Shown: positions 44,501-58,680, numbered from the stretch's first letter. The stretch: DNA of 64,000 nucleotides from Scortum barcoo (GCA_023238725.1 CM041546.1:18777992-18841991); one strand, 5' to 3'. Notes: generated from the sequence alone by a model not told the origin. Made by a program: numbers and translations.

Positions 44501-47500
44501 AACTCAACAACAGAAAAAGTGACAACTAAAATAGTGACAGTGATGCCACCACTGAGCTGCAAGTAAAACATTATTACAATGCATTTGTTTCTAATACACT
44601 AATCTCACTTGTTTTATTTGTAGTTTACACACTCAGAGCTGCACAACACAATATAACAGGTATGAAAATGATCCTATACACCTTATTCTTATCGTCTCTC
44701 TTAGCTCTGAGGCAGCCTGAGGCTTCATCAACACCGTTTATTCAACAGAAGTTTTGGTATTTATTTGGGTTCCAGTGAACAGCTTAAACTGAAGTACTCC
44801 TTGTAGTGTAATTTTGTTGTTTTCATATTGCCACTGCTGTCTATGAACGGTCTACCCGTAGATGCTGTTAACAGTTAGCACTTTGAGGCCTTTGCTGTGT
44901 TTTGTACTCCTGCTGATTGTAAAACCAATTAGATACACACATACACACTGCTGCTTTGATGAACTTAATCCATCATTTTAAATGAGACTGCCACAGTGCG
45001 GCGATGTTTCATAACTTACACTTATAAAGCCTTAGTCATAGCACGTTTATCAAAAGTAATTTCAATCATTGCATATCTCTAGCTAGATTTTACTTTCCAT
45101 TTGAGCCCTCTATAAGCATCAGTACATGAAGTATAACAGTGTCTGTTTAGGAGGAGAAAAGGTTGGACGAGTTGCATATTTGATGTTCAGCACACCTAGA
45201 TTAGAAAATGAAAAATTGCAGCTGTTACTGCTATTTTAGAAATAATTTCTTGCAGAGACAGCTGACTAGGTAACTGTTTTGTGTGACTCATTTAGACAGC
45301 AAAATAGTTCATCATGACTTTTTGAAATTTGGATTACAAGCCATCACACAAAACAGAGTAAAAAGTGATTTGTAGTTTCACTATGTAATTGAATGTGAAC
45401 ATAGACCCTTAAAAAATAACAATGTATGATAACTTGTCTTATTTTAAATGGCAGATCGTGTTAGTCAGTTAAGGCCAGACATGATGTAAACAAAGTGGAC
45501 GTAGTGGAGTGAGGCGGAGGAAGCACAGTGGTGGCTTCAGGGACAAGACTCTTCTTATACATTAGATGCTGACGTAAAAGTCAGGTATTTGTCACTGGCA
45601 GCACAGCTCAGCCTGTGAGAGCAGTTGTATAATGTCCGATAATGTCTGATAATGCAGCTCTGAAGAAGCTTTTTTTTCTGAGATGTCTGAGAAAATAATA
45701 CCTGTTGCATTGTGGGTAATGTAGGATCCAGTGGTTTGGAACTTAATTTACTACTACACATACTCCAAAAGTCAGAACGTATCGCCCTCTGCCACTTTGA
45801 TTCTGACCTTTCTTTTTTTAGGTTTTTTCTCTTGTGAGTCAAAAATTGAACTGAGGTGCACTATTAAACTGCTGGAGTTCTCTTTCAATAGCTTAAAGAA
45901 AAGATAGATTAACACAGCAGGTTTTAATTACACTTTAAGTCAGCTGCAGTCACGATCAAAAAACAGGTTACTCCCTGCATGTAAACACAAACTCTGATTT
46001 GACTTTGACTATAGTCAACACTAGTTAGAGGTTGGTACTACTTACTAAGCTCATATTAAGACAGTGTTCAGTCAAAGATCTATGAATGATGTATGATAAG
46101 ACTGTTTTTTATTATTCTCAAACTGGCTTTTATCCGTAATTTCATACTTAAATGTGTGCCTGCTGATCAAACTGTCATGCAGGGTATTTACTGTACACCG
46201 TAGCCTCCCTTTCCCTATCAATATACATCTTATTAATATATATTATTGACACCATCATTATCAAGTTAGACTATTAGTGCTCTTTGATATTACACCACAG
46301 GTTCATCAAAAGACTTTAAATAGCACAACCAACTGGCTAGTCAGCATCACGTCCTGTCATTCAAACATTTGATGCAGCCCTGTGAAAATAAAGCATCGAC
46401 TTCTCAAGTATAACAATGCTTGAACCTCCCATCCCAGTGATCAGTGTCCTATGATCTTTCAGCACGATTTGAACACACACACGCATGTACACACACACAC
46501 ATTGTCTAAAAGAGATAACGCTTTGGCCATTCGCGCGCAAATATGTTGTGCTTTAGGTCTGTATTTTCCAGATCAATCAGAGAGCTAGAACCCATGCTTT
46601 AGGGAAACAAAGTGGATGGAGATAATGAGACAGACATTTTGCGTTGGCCACAGTGCAGGATACCCCGCCCCCCCCCCCAAAAAAAATCTCAACACATTCT
46701 ACACTGGAAAGAGGCTGTGACTACTTCTCAGAGCCGGACAATGTACAATTTGAATTTACAACACCTCTTCAGTTATTATCAAAAGTGATGGTGACAGTTT
46801 TTTTTTCTTTTCGTTTATTATGAGAGGCCACCGGGTCACAGCACACATTAAATACAATTATGCGGAGACAAGATGCTGAGATGCATTTCCATCTCTCGCC
46901 CCGGTCGGTTATCTTCTTGGGATGTAATTAACCAAAGGAAAGAGAGGAGAGACTGGCTCTCAGGTGATAGACACACATAAATATAAGAGAACAAAAAGCA
47001 CTGTTACTCCTTGCCCTGACACTTCAACTGGCAGCAGACACAGTGACAGTTATAAAAGACAGTTGGCGAGCAAATAGTGAGACGGATGCGAGCACTCGAA
47101 TGTCGTTACTGTCGTTTGACAGTCACATCAACGATCACAATGAAGACCATGGAGAAAGCAACAAAAATATGGACACTGGTTAACACTGCATGTTTTAGAG
47201 CCCATGTACTGCAAATGAGGCTAGAAATTTAAATAATTTCTTTGACATTGTCCAGTGGGTCTTGCTCTTAACCCAAAAAAGTACCAGCTCTCCCAAATGA
47301 TGGCATGTGAATGGGGCATCCCGTGGAGGAGGGGCAGCATGAGGAGGGAGTACTGGCATCGAGCGGTACATTATATGTGACAAATCTGAGGAAATGAGAG
47401 ACAAGGAGTCATCGTATGCAGGGTGAAATCCGGTAGAGGAAGGGGGGGTTATTACACAGTTTATGGGATAGAAGATGTGCTGGGGCTGCCACTGCGTCTC

Positions 47501-47532
47501 GCATAGCCGAGGGATCAGGGAAGGATCGCGAT
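41501..47532. other. 6 kb intergenic region, no gene recognised
   Basis: AT-rich with short open frames only, a (TA)n near 42712 and a C-run near 46665. The body of the third CD22-like copy would be expected here but no Ig, membrane or tail exon was found. Confidence 0.5.
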
Positions 47533-50500
47533 TCATTTGGCTTTGATTTCCGTGTAGTTGCTGCCGTCATCCCCCCTCCCTGAGGCCCCCTCTCTGGGCT
47601 TGCCCCCGATAAACTCCAAAGCAGCGTAATTCAGCTCTTGCCTCTCCAGTCCTGCCAAAGAGCCCACAGGTTGATAATCCCCGTCTTCTCCCTGCGGACA
47701 GAAGGAGTGATCAGCGGCACAAATGACTGGCAAGGTGCCGGCGACACCTCGGATGACAGAAGAGTGCGACAGACACCATAAAGAAAGAGATGTTAGTGGT
47801 TACTGGTCGACAACTGACAAGGAGACTGAGATGTTTCCTGTTAGTTTGGCAGTTTGTGTTAGCGATGAGGCAGCCATGCAGAGGGCAGTTTCGGAAAATG
47901 AACGGCAGTGTACAGAACACAGAAGCTGATATGCGAGGAGATGCATCTGTCACTGAGGCTTGTGTTTTTAATGGGGATTCGTTTAGGAACCTTACCGTAG
48001 TCTCCTCTAGAATGGAGTTAAACTTTGAGCCCAACAGCTCTGTCTTAAGCTGTGCAAGAGTTAGGGGAGAGAAAAACAGACAGAAAAAATGCAGAGCAGC
48101 GATGAAAGCAAGAGAAAACAGTGTTTGGAAAGGTCATGGTTCGAGTTACTGGACTGCCAGTGGGAGTTTCCTGTTCTACTACCTAGTTTTCAGAGGTCAA
48201 AAATGGGGTCTGATAATTCACAACTTGTTGCATTACACAAAACTGTAACCCCAAACAATCTGAGAATGGTCATCCAACCCATCCTCCATCATAATCATAA
48301 TCATTGACATCAGCATGTCTCACCACTTTCTTCCTCAGATTTTGTTTGTCCTTCTTGACTGCGCTGTAGTACAAAGCAGGGTTCTCCAGGACCACGTCCT
48401 GCCTAGGGTTGCCATTCTCTCTGGGGGACGGAGTCACATAATCAGACTCGTTCTCGGCTGCCACTAACGCAGGGTGACACGCCAAGCCTGGGCATCCATT
48501 TTAAAACAACAAGCTCTGTAAGGTTATGCTGGAGGCCAACTGTGGCTGTGAGTGACGTGGTTATTTAATGGGTTTAGTCGCTGAGCTCTCACCCACTTCA
48601 GATGTGATCCGCCAGAGAAAGCTTGCAAATTTGAGGGTCCAAATATGCCTTGAGGCCAAAATAAAGCACCTTGGTTAAAAGAGGGCTACCTGGGTTGTAT
48701 TTAGCGTAGCGGGTCAAGGATACAGAAGCGGTGTCAGAGCAGGGAATTGTGCCTGCAAAATATAAGGTTAGTCCAGCTTGCTAACCCACTCCACAAGGCA
48801 GCCAAAGTGGATCTCCAAGGATTTCAACAGGGACTTGTCCTGGCAAATAAACTGAAATTGCTCTGGAGAAATGATTCTCACGTCCACATCAATCCCACAT
48901 TCACTCATATACTATGTGCATCAATGTGTTTTAGAATGGATGACAAGGCTTAAGTGTTTCCTTGGATTTCAGAACATGCTTAGTGAGGAAAATGACTACT
49001 TCTGCCTCGCATCGGCCTCTCCATTAGTTTGTCGTTCATACTCACTTCTTGTTGTTGTGGCCAACATATCTCACTGCTGCGATAATGAAGGCTATGACTG
49101 CCACTCCTCCGATGGTGCCAACTATAACTGCCATCATGTACTTTTCTGAAAACAAAGGACATACAAACAACGCATTCAACTAAACGTACTGTAGAAAAAC
49201 TGTGCACCTACCCCATATGAGGCTGCCTCATAAAGACAAAAAACAGCACTTGGAAGAGGAAGACACCATCAAACAAACATTACACTTCATTATGCAGCCA
49301 ACCAAAAGTGAAAAGATGTTTCACTTGATCACAGCTTGATTGTATCAATTTAGGGAAAGACACTATTTACTTAGCCAATAAGGAAGCAGTATAAGGACAA
49401 AGAGAAGAGTAGTATGAGAAGGAAACCAACTATTTGCAACAGCCATAATGTACTTTCATGAACACGATACAATTTAAAGGATATGGCTGACATAAAAATA
49501 TGTTGTTGTTTTTTTTTTTTATTATCTTAACTTGTGTAACTGCCCAAAAGAGCACAGCCACTCTCTCCATTACAGTGGCTTTTTTTTGCACAATGTCAAC
49601 TGTGCTTTCTGTAAAAAGGCCTTTTAGTCTTTCCCTCAATACTCAGACTCCATTATCAATAGCACTCAGCTCCAGGTCCCTCTGTCGGTGCTTAAAATGT
49701 AAAAGATAATCAAAGGTTAGATATGTTATAATTTCTTAAAAAATGCTTAATAACCTCCAAAAGAAGTTCAATACACTGGGCACTTTAGTTTTTAGCAAAT
49801 GTTACTAAAACATGAGGAAACTGTGCATTTGATGGGAACTATTTTCTGCTGCGGATCAATACGCATTTAATTTACTGCAGCAGGACAGAGTATATTGGAT
49901 CAACTCAAAATAAACTACAGTGCCCATGTCACCCAGTGCAATGGTGTGGCTCACTCACATGTTTTTAATAGTTTCTGGACAACAAGGAGGTCTATGGCAC
50001 AGATGAATAAGATATGTTTCTGGCTACACATACAATACTTAATTGTTGGGTTTCATGGGATTTGCTGACAAAAAAAAAAGCAAAATATTACCAATCACAT
50101 CGTTGTTACCCTGGACTAAATAAAGAGAAACTGCATAACACAATGAAGACGATGAAGAAGAGGCAAAGGGAGGAAATTCTGATATGATTTAATCAAACAT
50201 CACTTTGGGTGTACAGTTGGTTTCTACTCACTCTCCTGCTGTAGCTCCAGGTGTACGCTCTCTCTTCCATACATGTTGGAGATGCTGCAGTGGACGTTGA
50301 CGGCGGGACCGCCGTTGTCGACACGCTCGCCTTTCTCCCGCAGCTTGATCATACCCGTCGAGGTGTGTCCGTCTGTGTGCGTGTAGAAGTTGTATCGGCC
50401 ATCTGTTTCATTGATGGTGATGTTCAGGTCAGGCAGGTAGAACTCGATGGTGGGTTCAGGGTTTCCTGTGGCCATGCATACGCACTGGACCCCCTCCCTC

Positions 50501-53500
50501 ACCACTGTGCACTTTGACTCCTCCAGAAGGACCGGGGCATCTAATGAAGGAAGTATGAGAGAAGAGTGGTACAACATTTGAATATGAAAAAATATGAAAA
50601 CATGAAACATAGTGTTTTTTTTTCTCAGAGTTGGGCTTCATATTTTGGTCTGAACAGATGTTTTTCAAGAGGCGTCAAACAAAAAGACATTTACTCAATG
50701 GAGGTGGGATTTTTTGAAATGCTAGTATAATTCAGATAAGCTGAATATTGTGCTTCAAAAAGTTGTATGTACAACTTGAGAGATGCATTACTGGTCATTT
50801 TTACTCTTTTAACTTTTTTACACTGTGCACTTTAGTGTTGGGTGAAATGCAGGACAGTGAAGCGCTCACACTCCACAGTGATGTTGAGGGAGCTGCTGGC
50901 TCTCCCGTGCTCGTTCTCAGCCAGGCAGCGGTACTGTCCGTCTCCCTGCGGTGTGATTTCCATGATCTCCAGCACTGACAGCTCATCAGCGGTGATGGTG
51001 CCCACCAGCTCCCCGTCCTTCAGCCAGGTGAGGGTTGGGGCCGGACTGCCCTGGGTGCTGCAGTGTAGGGCCAGCGAGGTGCCCTCTAGTACTGTCATAG
51101 AGTCGTTTACCAGGGGCTCACGGGGAGGGTCTGCAACAAAATGCAGAAATATTCAGAATGTTTTTTTGTCATTAATACAATATTTTTTTGTGTCTTTTTA
51201 CACAGTTTAAAGGATGCACAACTGCATCTTGCAATACCCTGCAATACTTTTTTTGGTCACTTGGGGGCAGCAGAAACAAGTAGTGACACATGATACGATA
51301 AGTTGATATTGCAAACTTGTGAGCAAACAGTTGCTTATTTACAAATCCAGCAGTTTCTGAGCAACATAATCATTTATCTGGAGTCAAATTTCTAAACACC
51401 AATCAGTCTGTCCAACATTCACTGTATTTTTGGCTTCTACCAACTCCTGAAGAAAATATTTCTGTCTCTTTAACTGCAAAATGCTCCACCATGTTCACCA
51501 TCTAGTCTCTAACTCTGCCTGTCTGCTCTTTTGTGCTGATCAGGTAGTGTGCAGTGGGTTTTTATGCATGTATAATAAAGAAAATAAGTAATAAATCTTT
51601 AGAAAACATGTTTTATTTCTCATTGTGAAGTTTAATTTGCAGCAGCATTCTAAGGCCACACTTTTATTGTGTCTTTTGTCACTTGATGTTTGTACAAAAC
51701 AAAAAGTCATTTGATTTATGGTACCATTAGTATCTGGTATTTCCACAATATGACCCAATACGCTTCTTTTATTGTTCTGCCATTTCCTCCTCCTGGCTCC
51801 GAAGCTCTGCAGTGAATATTGATTTATTGGTGAAGCAACGGTAGCTTGGAAAATACTGAGCACAGGTATCAACAACAGCTAGAGCAGTGATTTGAGAGGT
51901 TTCTATGAATGTTTTGAGGTTTATTTGTTCCACATTGAAATCCACTGTAGCTGTTGTGAAGGCCAACAACAGCTTTGCCCAAATGCAAACTTTTAACATT
52001 GCAAGTCTGAGTATTTGACAGTCAAAACATTTTCAGTGGACTACTCTTTTCTGAGAGATTTCAAGCTGATTCTACTATTGAAACTTATTTTAATTAATCA
52101 TCTAAACTCCCACATGCAAATCCAATTGAACTTGCTCTGTCCCAATTCATACTTATTATACAATACACTGTGTAAAAATACTGTATGTATATGTTGGAAG
52201 TGGAAAACAGCTACTGTCTGAGAGACTTACATTTGACAGCCAGGTACAGTGAAGTGTTCATGATGCCGTAGCCGTTGTCCCCGACACAGGTGTAGATTCC
52301 TTCCTGTGCAGGCGTCACGTCATCCAGAGAGAGGGAGACGTTGGACGCCGTGTCCCACAGCAGCTCCTGGTCTCCAAACATCCAGGAGATCCTGGGAGGA
52401 GGGTTACTGTCCACCTCACAGTGCAGCGTCACAGAGCTGCCCTCCATCACCTCCGAGGACACGTTTACCCACACAGAGCGTGGAGCGTCTGGAAGAGAAA
52501 GTATGACGGATAACATAATGTTGCAGGGGTTGTGTGTCTGAACAACTCTGAATGACACTTGTGTTGATCTTTCCTTTTGGGTTAGACATTTGGAATTGTA
52601 GAAACCCTTGTTTGTAATAGCGAGGCCACATTTCCTACAGGGTTCACCCAAATTGGAAGTGCATACTTTCAAATTACACTCAGATTTAACCTGAATAGAT
52701 TTCAAGATGATCTTCTTCTTCTTCTTCATCCGCTTGGTCCGGGACCGGGTCGCGGAGGCAGCAGTCTGAGCAGAGATGCCCAGACTTCCCTCACCCCAGA
52801 CACTTCCTCCAGCTCTTCCAGGGGGGACCCCGAGGCGTTCCCAGGCCAGCCGAGAGAGACATAGTCTCTCCAGCGTGTCCTGGGTCTTCCCCGGCAGGCC
52901 TCCTCCCGGTGGGACATGCCTGGAACACCTCCCTAGGGAGGCGTCCAGGGGGCATCCGAAACAGATGCCCAAGCCACCTCAGCTGACTCCTCTCGATGCG
53001 AAGGAGCAGCGGCTCTACTCCGAGCTCCTCCCGAGTGACCGAGCTTCTCACCCTATCTCTAAGGGAGCGCCCAGCCACCCTGCGGGAGGAAACTCATTTC
53101 GGCCGCTTGTATCATCGCGATCTTGTCCTTTCGGTCATTACCCAAAGTTCATGACCATAGGTGAGGGTGGGAACGTAGATTGACCGAAGTAAATCGAGAG
53201 CTTCGCCTTTCGACTCAGCTCCTTCTTCACCACGGTCCGGTCCGCACCGTACCGCACTAACTGCGACCGCATAGCCAACTGCGGACGCTGCACCAATCCG
53301 CCTGTCAATTTCACGCTCGATCTTTCCCTCACTCGTGAACAAGACCCCGAGATACTTGAACTCCTCCACTTGAGGCAGGACCTCTCCATCCCACCTGGAG
53401 AGGGCATGCCACCCTTTTCCGGTCGAGAACCATGGCCTCGGATTTGGAGGTGCTGATTCTCATCCCAGCCGCTTCACACTCGGCTGCAAACCGCTCCAGT

Positions 53501-56500
53501 ACATGCTGAAGGTCCTGGCCTGATGAAGCCATCAGGACAACATCATCCGCAAAAAGCAGAGATGAAATCCTGTGGTTCCCAAACCGGACTCCCTCCGGCC
53601 CCTGGCTACGCCTAGAAATCCTGTCCATAAAGATTATGAACAGGACCGGTGACAAAGGGCAACCCTGCCGGAGTCCAACATGCACTGGGAACAGGTCTGA
53701 CTTACTGCCGGCAATGCGAACCAAGCTCCTGCTCCGGTCGTACAGAGACCGAACAGCCCTTAGCAAAGGCCCCCGGACCCCATACTCGCGGAGCACTCCC
53801 CACAGAATACCATGAGGGACACGGTCGAATGCCTTCTCCAGATCCACAAAGCACATGTGGACTGGTTGGGCAAACTCCCATAAACCCTCAAGCACCCTGT
53901 GGAGGGTATAGAGCTGGTCCAGTGTTCCACGACCAGGACGAAAACCGCATTGTTCCTCCTGAATCCGAGGGTTCGACTATCGGCCGAATTCTCCTCTCAG
54001 TACCCTGGCGTAGACCTTCCCTGGGGAGGCTGAGAAGTGTGATCCCCCTGTAGTTGGAACACACTCTCCGGTCCCCCTTTTTAAAAAGAGGGACCACCAC
54101 CCCAGTTTGCCACACCAGAGGCACTGTCCCCAACCTCCATGCAATGTTGCAAAGGCGTGTCAGCCAAGACAGCCCCACAACATCCAGAGATTTGAGGTAC
54201 TCAGGGCGGATCTCATCCACCCCCGGCGCCTTGTCCACTGCGGAGGAGCTTGCGAACTACCTCAGTGACTTCGGCTTGGGTGATGGACGAGTCCACCTCA
54301 GAGACCCCAGCCTCCGCTTCCTCATTGGAAGGCAAGTCGGTGGGATTGAGGAGATCCTCGAAGTATTTCTTCCACCGTCCGACAATGTCCCCAGTCGAGG
54401 TCAACAGCTCCCCACCTGCACTGTAAACAGTGTTGGCAGAGTACTGCTTCCCCCTTCTGAGGCGCCGGACGGTTTGCCAGAATCTCTTCGAGGCCGACCG
54501 ATAGTCCTCCTCCATGGCCTCACCGAACTCCTCCCAGACCCGAGTTTTTGCCTCCAGGACCGTCCGGGCTGCGGCTTGCTTGCCTGCCGGTACCTGTCAA
54601 CTGCGTCAGGAGTCCCACAGGCCAACATGGTCCAATAGGACTCCTTCTTCAGCCTGACATGGCATCCCTTACTTCCGGTGTCCACCACCGGGTTCGAGGG
54701 GTTGCCGCCACGACAGGCACCAGAGACCTTGCGTCCCACAACTTCGAACCATTGCACGCGTCGACAATGGAGGCAGAGAACATGGTCCACTCGGACTCAA
54801 TGTCCCCAGCCTCCCTCGGAATCTGTGAGAAGCTCTTCCGGAGGTGGGAGTTGAAGACCTCCTGACTGACAGAGGGCTCGGCCAGACGTTCCCAACAGAC
54901 CCTCACAATACGTCGTTTGGGTCTGCCAGGTCTGTCCAACTTCCTCCTCTGCCAGCGGATCCAACTCACCACCAGGTGGTGATCAGGTTGACAACTCAGC
55001 CCCTCTCTTTACCCGAGTGTCCAAGACATACGGCCGGAGATCAGATGAAACGACAACAAAGTCGATCATCATCGACCTCCGGCCCTAGGGTGTGTCCTGG
55101 TGCCACGTGCACTGATTGGACACCCTTATGCTTGGCGAACATGGTGTTCGTTATGGACAAACTGTGACTAGCACAGAAGTCCAATAACAGAACACCGCTC
55201 GGGTTCAGATCGGGAGGCCATTCCTCCCGATCACGCCCCTCCAGGTATCACTGTTGTTGCCCACGTGCCTACGCCCACGTTGAGCTTGAGTCCCCCAGTA
55301 GAACAATGGTCGGAGTCCCCAAAGTCGAGAGCACTATCAAGTACCCCTCCCAGGGACTCCAAGAAGGCCGGGTACTCTGTACTGCTGTTCGGCCGTAGGC
55401 ACAAACAACAGCAAGAGACCTATCCCCAACCCGAAGGCATGCAGGGAAGCGACCCTCTCGTTCACCGGAGTGAACTCCAACACATGGCGGCTGAGCTGGG
55501 GAGCTATAAGCAAGCCCACACCAGCTCGCCACCGCTCACCCTGGGCAACTCCAGAGTAGTGGAGGGTCCAGCCCCTCTCAAGGAGCTGGGTTCCAGAGCC
55601 CAAGCTATGCGTGGAGGTGAGCCCGACTATCTCTAGCCGGTACCTCTCAACCTCCCGCTGACGACGAGCTCAGGCTCCTTCCCCCCCAGCGAGGTGACAT
55701 TCCATGTCCCTATTGCCTATTGAGTTTTGGTCCAGGGATTGGGTCGTCGTTGAGGCCCCCCGCCACGCCACGACTGCTACCCAAACCACATTGCACCGGC
55801 CCCTCATGGACCTTCCTGCGGGTGGTGAGCCTACTGGAAGGCGGGCCCACGTCGCCATTTCGGGCTGAGCCCGGCCGGGTCCCGTGGGCAAAGACCCGGC
55901 CACCAGGCGCTCGCCTGCGAGCCCCAACCCCAGGATTTCAAGATGATGTAGTATCCAAATAAAGGAAACCTGCCAATTCTTCTGCATCTTCTCTGAGCAC
56001 TTTTTGGCTAAGCTAGCAGCATGGCTCCACAGATGGCAATGTCAATTGGTCAGTTTGTCTACCACCGATTGCTATCACACTCTGTACAAAACGCTTAAGA
56101 TATTGTCTTTAGTGATCCACTGGCCTTTTGCTTTTAAATGAAATGTCCCAAAAATAACAGTACTTTAGGTGAGAAGCATTTCCTGGCATGGTTAGGGCCC
56201 ATGTGTTGCCTTAGAGTGAAGGGTCACTGCAAATCAATACAAAGTTGTTCTGAATGATCATCTTTATCCAATCAATTTCCCGGAAGACTGCCCACATAGA
56301 GCACAAGAGGTCTTTGGATGTTAAAGTGTTAGACAGCGCTCTCCTCCACCATCATCAAAACACCAAATGAGGGAATATCTTTTGAAGAATGGTGTTCATC
56401 CCCCCAGTAGAGTTCAGAGACAAGGAGCACTAAAGCTGCTCTGGAAGCATGTGGTTTATGTTGTTTTTTCCTTTAACTTATCCTGGCTGTATATGGGTGT

Positions 56501-58680
56501 TGCAAAAAAGCATCCGCTATACACACTATGATACTTTCTTTCATCAGATAGAATAATTAAACATAAATAAGAGTAAATTAAATATCCCTGCATTTTTATT
56601 GTTCTTTATTCTCAGAGCAGTATTGTACCTAAGTACAGCCTCACAAAGCCACAAGCATGGCACTAGCATTTAATCCAGAAATTCCTCGTTAACTGCCACG
56701 TTTTGGATCTGGATTTGTCATGTTTTGCTTTTGGAGAATATTATTCTGAAAAGCTGACTCTGCTCTTCCTGCCCTGATTGCTGTCAACTGAAGCTAGCTT
56801 TGGTGCTAGCTAGAAGGTTGTTAAAACATCATTCTGGGTACACTAAAGGGACCTCAGGGACCTTAAATGGTGGAGATGGATGACACAAAGACTTAAGAGA
56901 ATTATGAGTGGTTTGAGCCACCTCCAAGTCACAACCACATGTCAGGCCAAAAAGTCCCTTTGAGACTACAGACAGCATCATTTTACTGGTTAACCTTACA
57001 GTGTGAGGTGCTTTTTAACTTACACTTGATGTCTAAAGAGATGAGCCTCTCATAGACCAGTGTGGTGTTGGGGTAGTAGACCCTGCAGCCCAAGAGCTGC
57101 CCGTTGTGCATGGGCCTCGGAATGAAGGTGAGGGTGCTGGAGAGCACCGCTGTGTTGCTCTCCTCCAGGTAGTCAGAGCTTAACTCCGGGTCGGGCAGGT
57201 AGTCGGTGTACATCCACTGGATCTCTGGACTCATGTCAGGGCAGTTGTCTGGAGCGTAGCACGTCAGCTCCAGACTCTCATCGCTGACAATCTCCTCTGG
57301 GACGTCGATGTTTGGTTGATCTGGTGGATAGATACAAAGACATTAGTGGATTTCTTTAAGGAATAATAATGACAGGAATTTATTTGTAAAACAGCGTTTT
57401 GTCTTAATGCAGGGACACAGCTCAAACACTAACAAGAAACTAGCAAAAACAAACAAAAAGTAAATAGAATCAAAAAGGATGGAAATGACAAAGAATAAAA
57501 ACATTAAAAGATTGCCTTAAATGAAATGCCAGATTAAATGAAAAGGTCTTCAAAATGTCATCTTTGAAATAAATGGAAAGCTTTCCATACAGTACATGAT
57601 ATTAACTGAAATGTTCATACTTAACTCAGTTTTACTCTTCTAATAAGAAGATTGACATTTCTAAAGTGAAGTGTTCAACTTCCATACACAGATTTGTTCA
57701 GAAATGATATATATTGCTAAAACTGAAAAATGTATAAAAACTTAGTCCAATGAATGTTTAAGTAATTAAAGGCAAAACTCTAATAATTCATTATCTATAC
57801 CGCTTATCCTCAGATAGGGTTGCAAGGGTGCTGGGGCAGATCCCAGCTGGTATGGGGCGAGAGAGCAGACATACAGACAGACAGACAGACACTCACTCTC
57901 ACATTCACACCTAGGGGCAATTTAGACTCAGCAATTTATGTAATCTGCATGTCTTTGAATTGTACCAGAGAAAATGCATGCAGGCAGAGAGAAACTGCAC
58001 ACAGAAGGGCCCCAGCTGGCCACTGGTTCAAACCCAGAACCCTCCTTCTGTGAGGCAAGAGTGCTAGCAACTGTGCCACTAAAACACTAATAATAATTCA
58101 TTTATAAACTGATTTCATATTTCTGGTTTGTCGGCTTACCCAGAACTTTGAGCTCAGCGTAGTCTGGGAACGTATACATGTTGGCTCCACCGAGGTCAGC
58201 ACGAAAGTAGTATCTCCCTGAGTGCTCTGTGCCGATGTTGTTGATGAGCAGAGTGCAGTTCCTCTGGTGCAGGTCACCTAGCAGCTTGGTGCGGCCCTTG
58301 TAGCTCTCATGCACGACGTCTGTGCGTGATTTGAAGACGACAGGAGGGAAGAGCTGAGGGTACGGCTGGCCAAAGTACCAGATACCGTGAATGCCGCGGT
58401 ACGGCCTGATACCAGACGGATACATGAAGGTGCATGGGATGACCACGCAGGAGTTTGTCATGGCCGAGATGTCCCGAGGTACCCAAACGTTCCACTGGCA
58501 ACTGGCATCTGAGAGAAGATCAGAGATGTGAATTATGATTACAGAATCACTGGGTCACTGCATGCAGAGTGAAGAATGCAAGGTACCATGGAGGAGTATG
58601 TCTTTAAACAACAAAGAGGTAGGAATTTATTACCATTGATGATCAACAACAGTGGTAAGAGCAGCTCCAAACACCACATG
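47533..58680 (-). CDS. mag: myelin-associated glycoprotein (MAG, Siglec-4)
   Basis: Sialic-acid-binding receptor, in other vertebrates found on myelinating glia. Exons: signal 58635-58680 (MWCLELLLPLLLIING); V-set 58140-58508 (CQWNVWVPRDISAM, WYFGQPYPQLFPPVVFKSRT, and YYFRADLGG with the Arg that corresponds to human R118); C2-set domains at 57024-57320, 52231-52488, 50870-51130 and 50232-50540; membrane exon 49046-49145 (MMAVIVGTIGGVAVIAFIIA); tail exons 48324-48487 and 47533-47691. Ig exons are all phase 1-1. The tail has LYYSAV, LNYAAL and SNYTEI, all ITIM-like, and ends GSNYTEIKAK like L-MAG. Length is about 650 aa, near the family norm. A 5' UTR acceptor precedes the first coding exon at 58711. 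The phase between membrane and tail exons is not resolved. A Rex3-type LINE occupies the third intron. Confidence 0.92.
48690..48752 (-). other. candidate extra MAG cytoplasmic exon
   Basis: A 63-base segment between a good acceptor (TATATTTTGCAG) and a donor (CCCAG then GTAGCC) reads TIPCSDTASVSLTRYAKYNP in phase 1. It joins in frame to the tail exon at 48487, but the membrane exon leaves phase 2, so a further small exon or a sequence error must be assumed. Confidence 0.35.
52712..55933 (-). mobile_element. Rex3-type RTE LINE in MAG intron 3
   Basis: About 3.2 kb, minus strand, flanked by the perfect 14-bp duplication GATTTCAAGATGAT (52698-52711 and 55934-55947). The endonuclease region lies at about 55000-55600 (VVCAYGRTAV, TIVLLGDSS). 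The RT region at about 53130-54240 has DKAPGVDEIRPEYLK, VVPLFKKGDRRVCSNYRGIT, VDLEKAFDRVPHGILWGVL, RQGCPLSPVLFIIFMD, catalytic FADD near 53540 and EEFKYLGVLFTSEG. The C-terminal part (LSLRDRVRSS-like, RWLGHLFRMPPGRLPREVF) runs to about 52740. Several frameshifts separate these frames, so it is inactive. It is slightly shorter at the 5' end than the fragment at 40173. Confidence 0.9.
57785..58095 (+). repeat. teleost interspersed repeat, copy 2 (MAG intron 2)
   Basis: Same family and orientation as 27425-27772: CTATACCGCTTATCCTC, GGGTGCTGGGGCAGATCCC, ACAGACAGACAGACA, GGGGCAATTTAGACTC, AGAAACTGCACACAGAAGGG and GTGAGGCAAGAGTGC. It is internally shortened. Confidence 0.75.

Noticed and set aside
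52776..55962. Many 80-194 codon plus-strand frames
   Set aside because: They are antisense shadows of the Rex3-type LINE.
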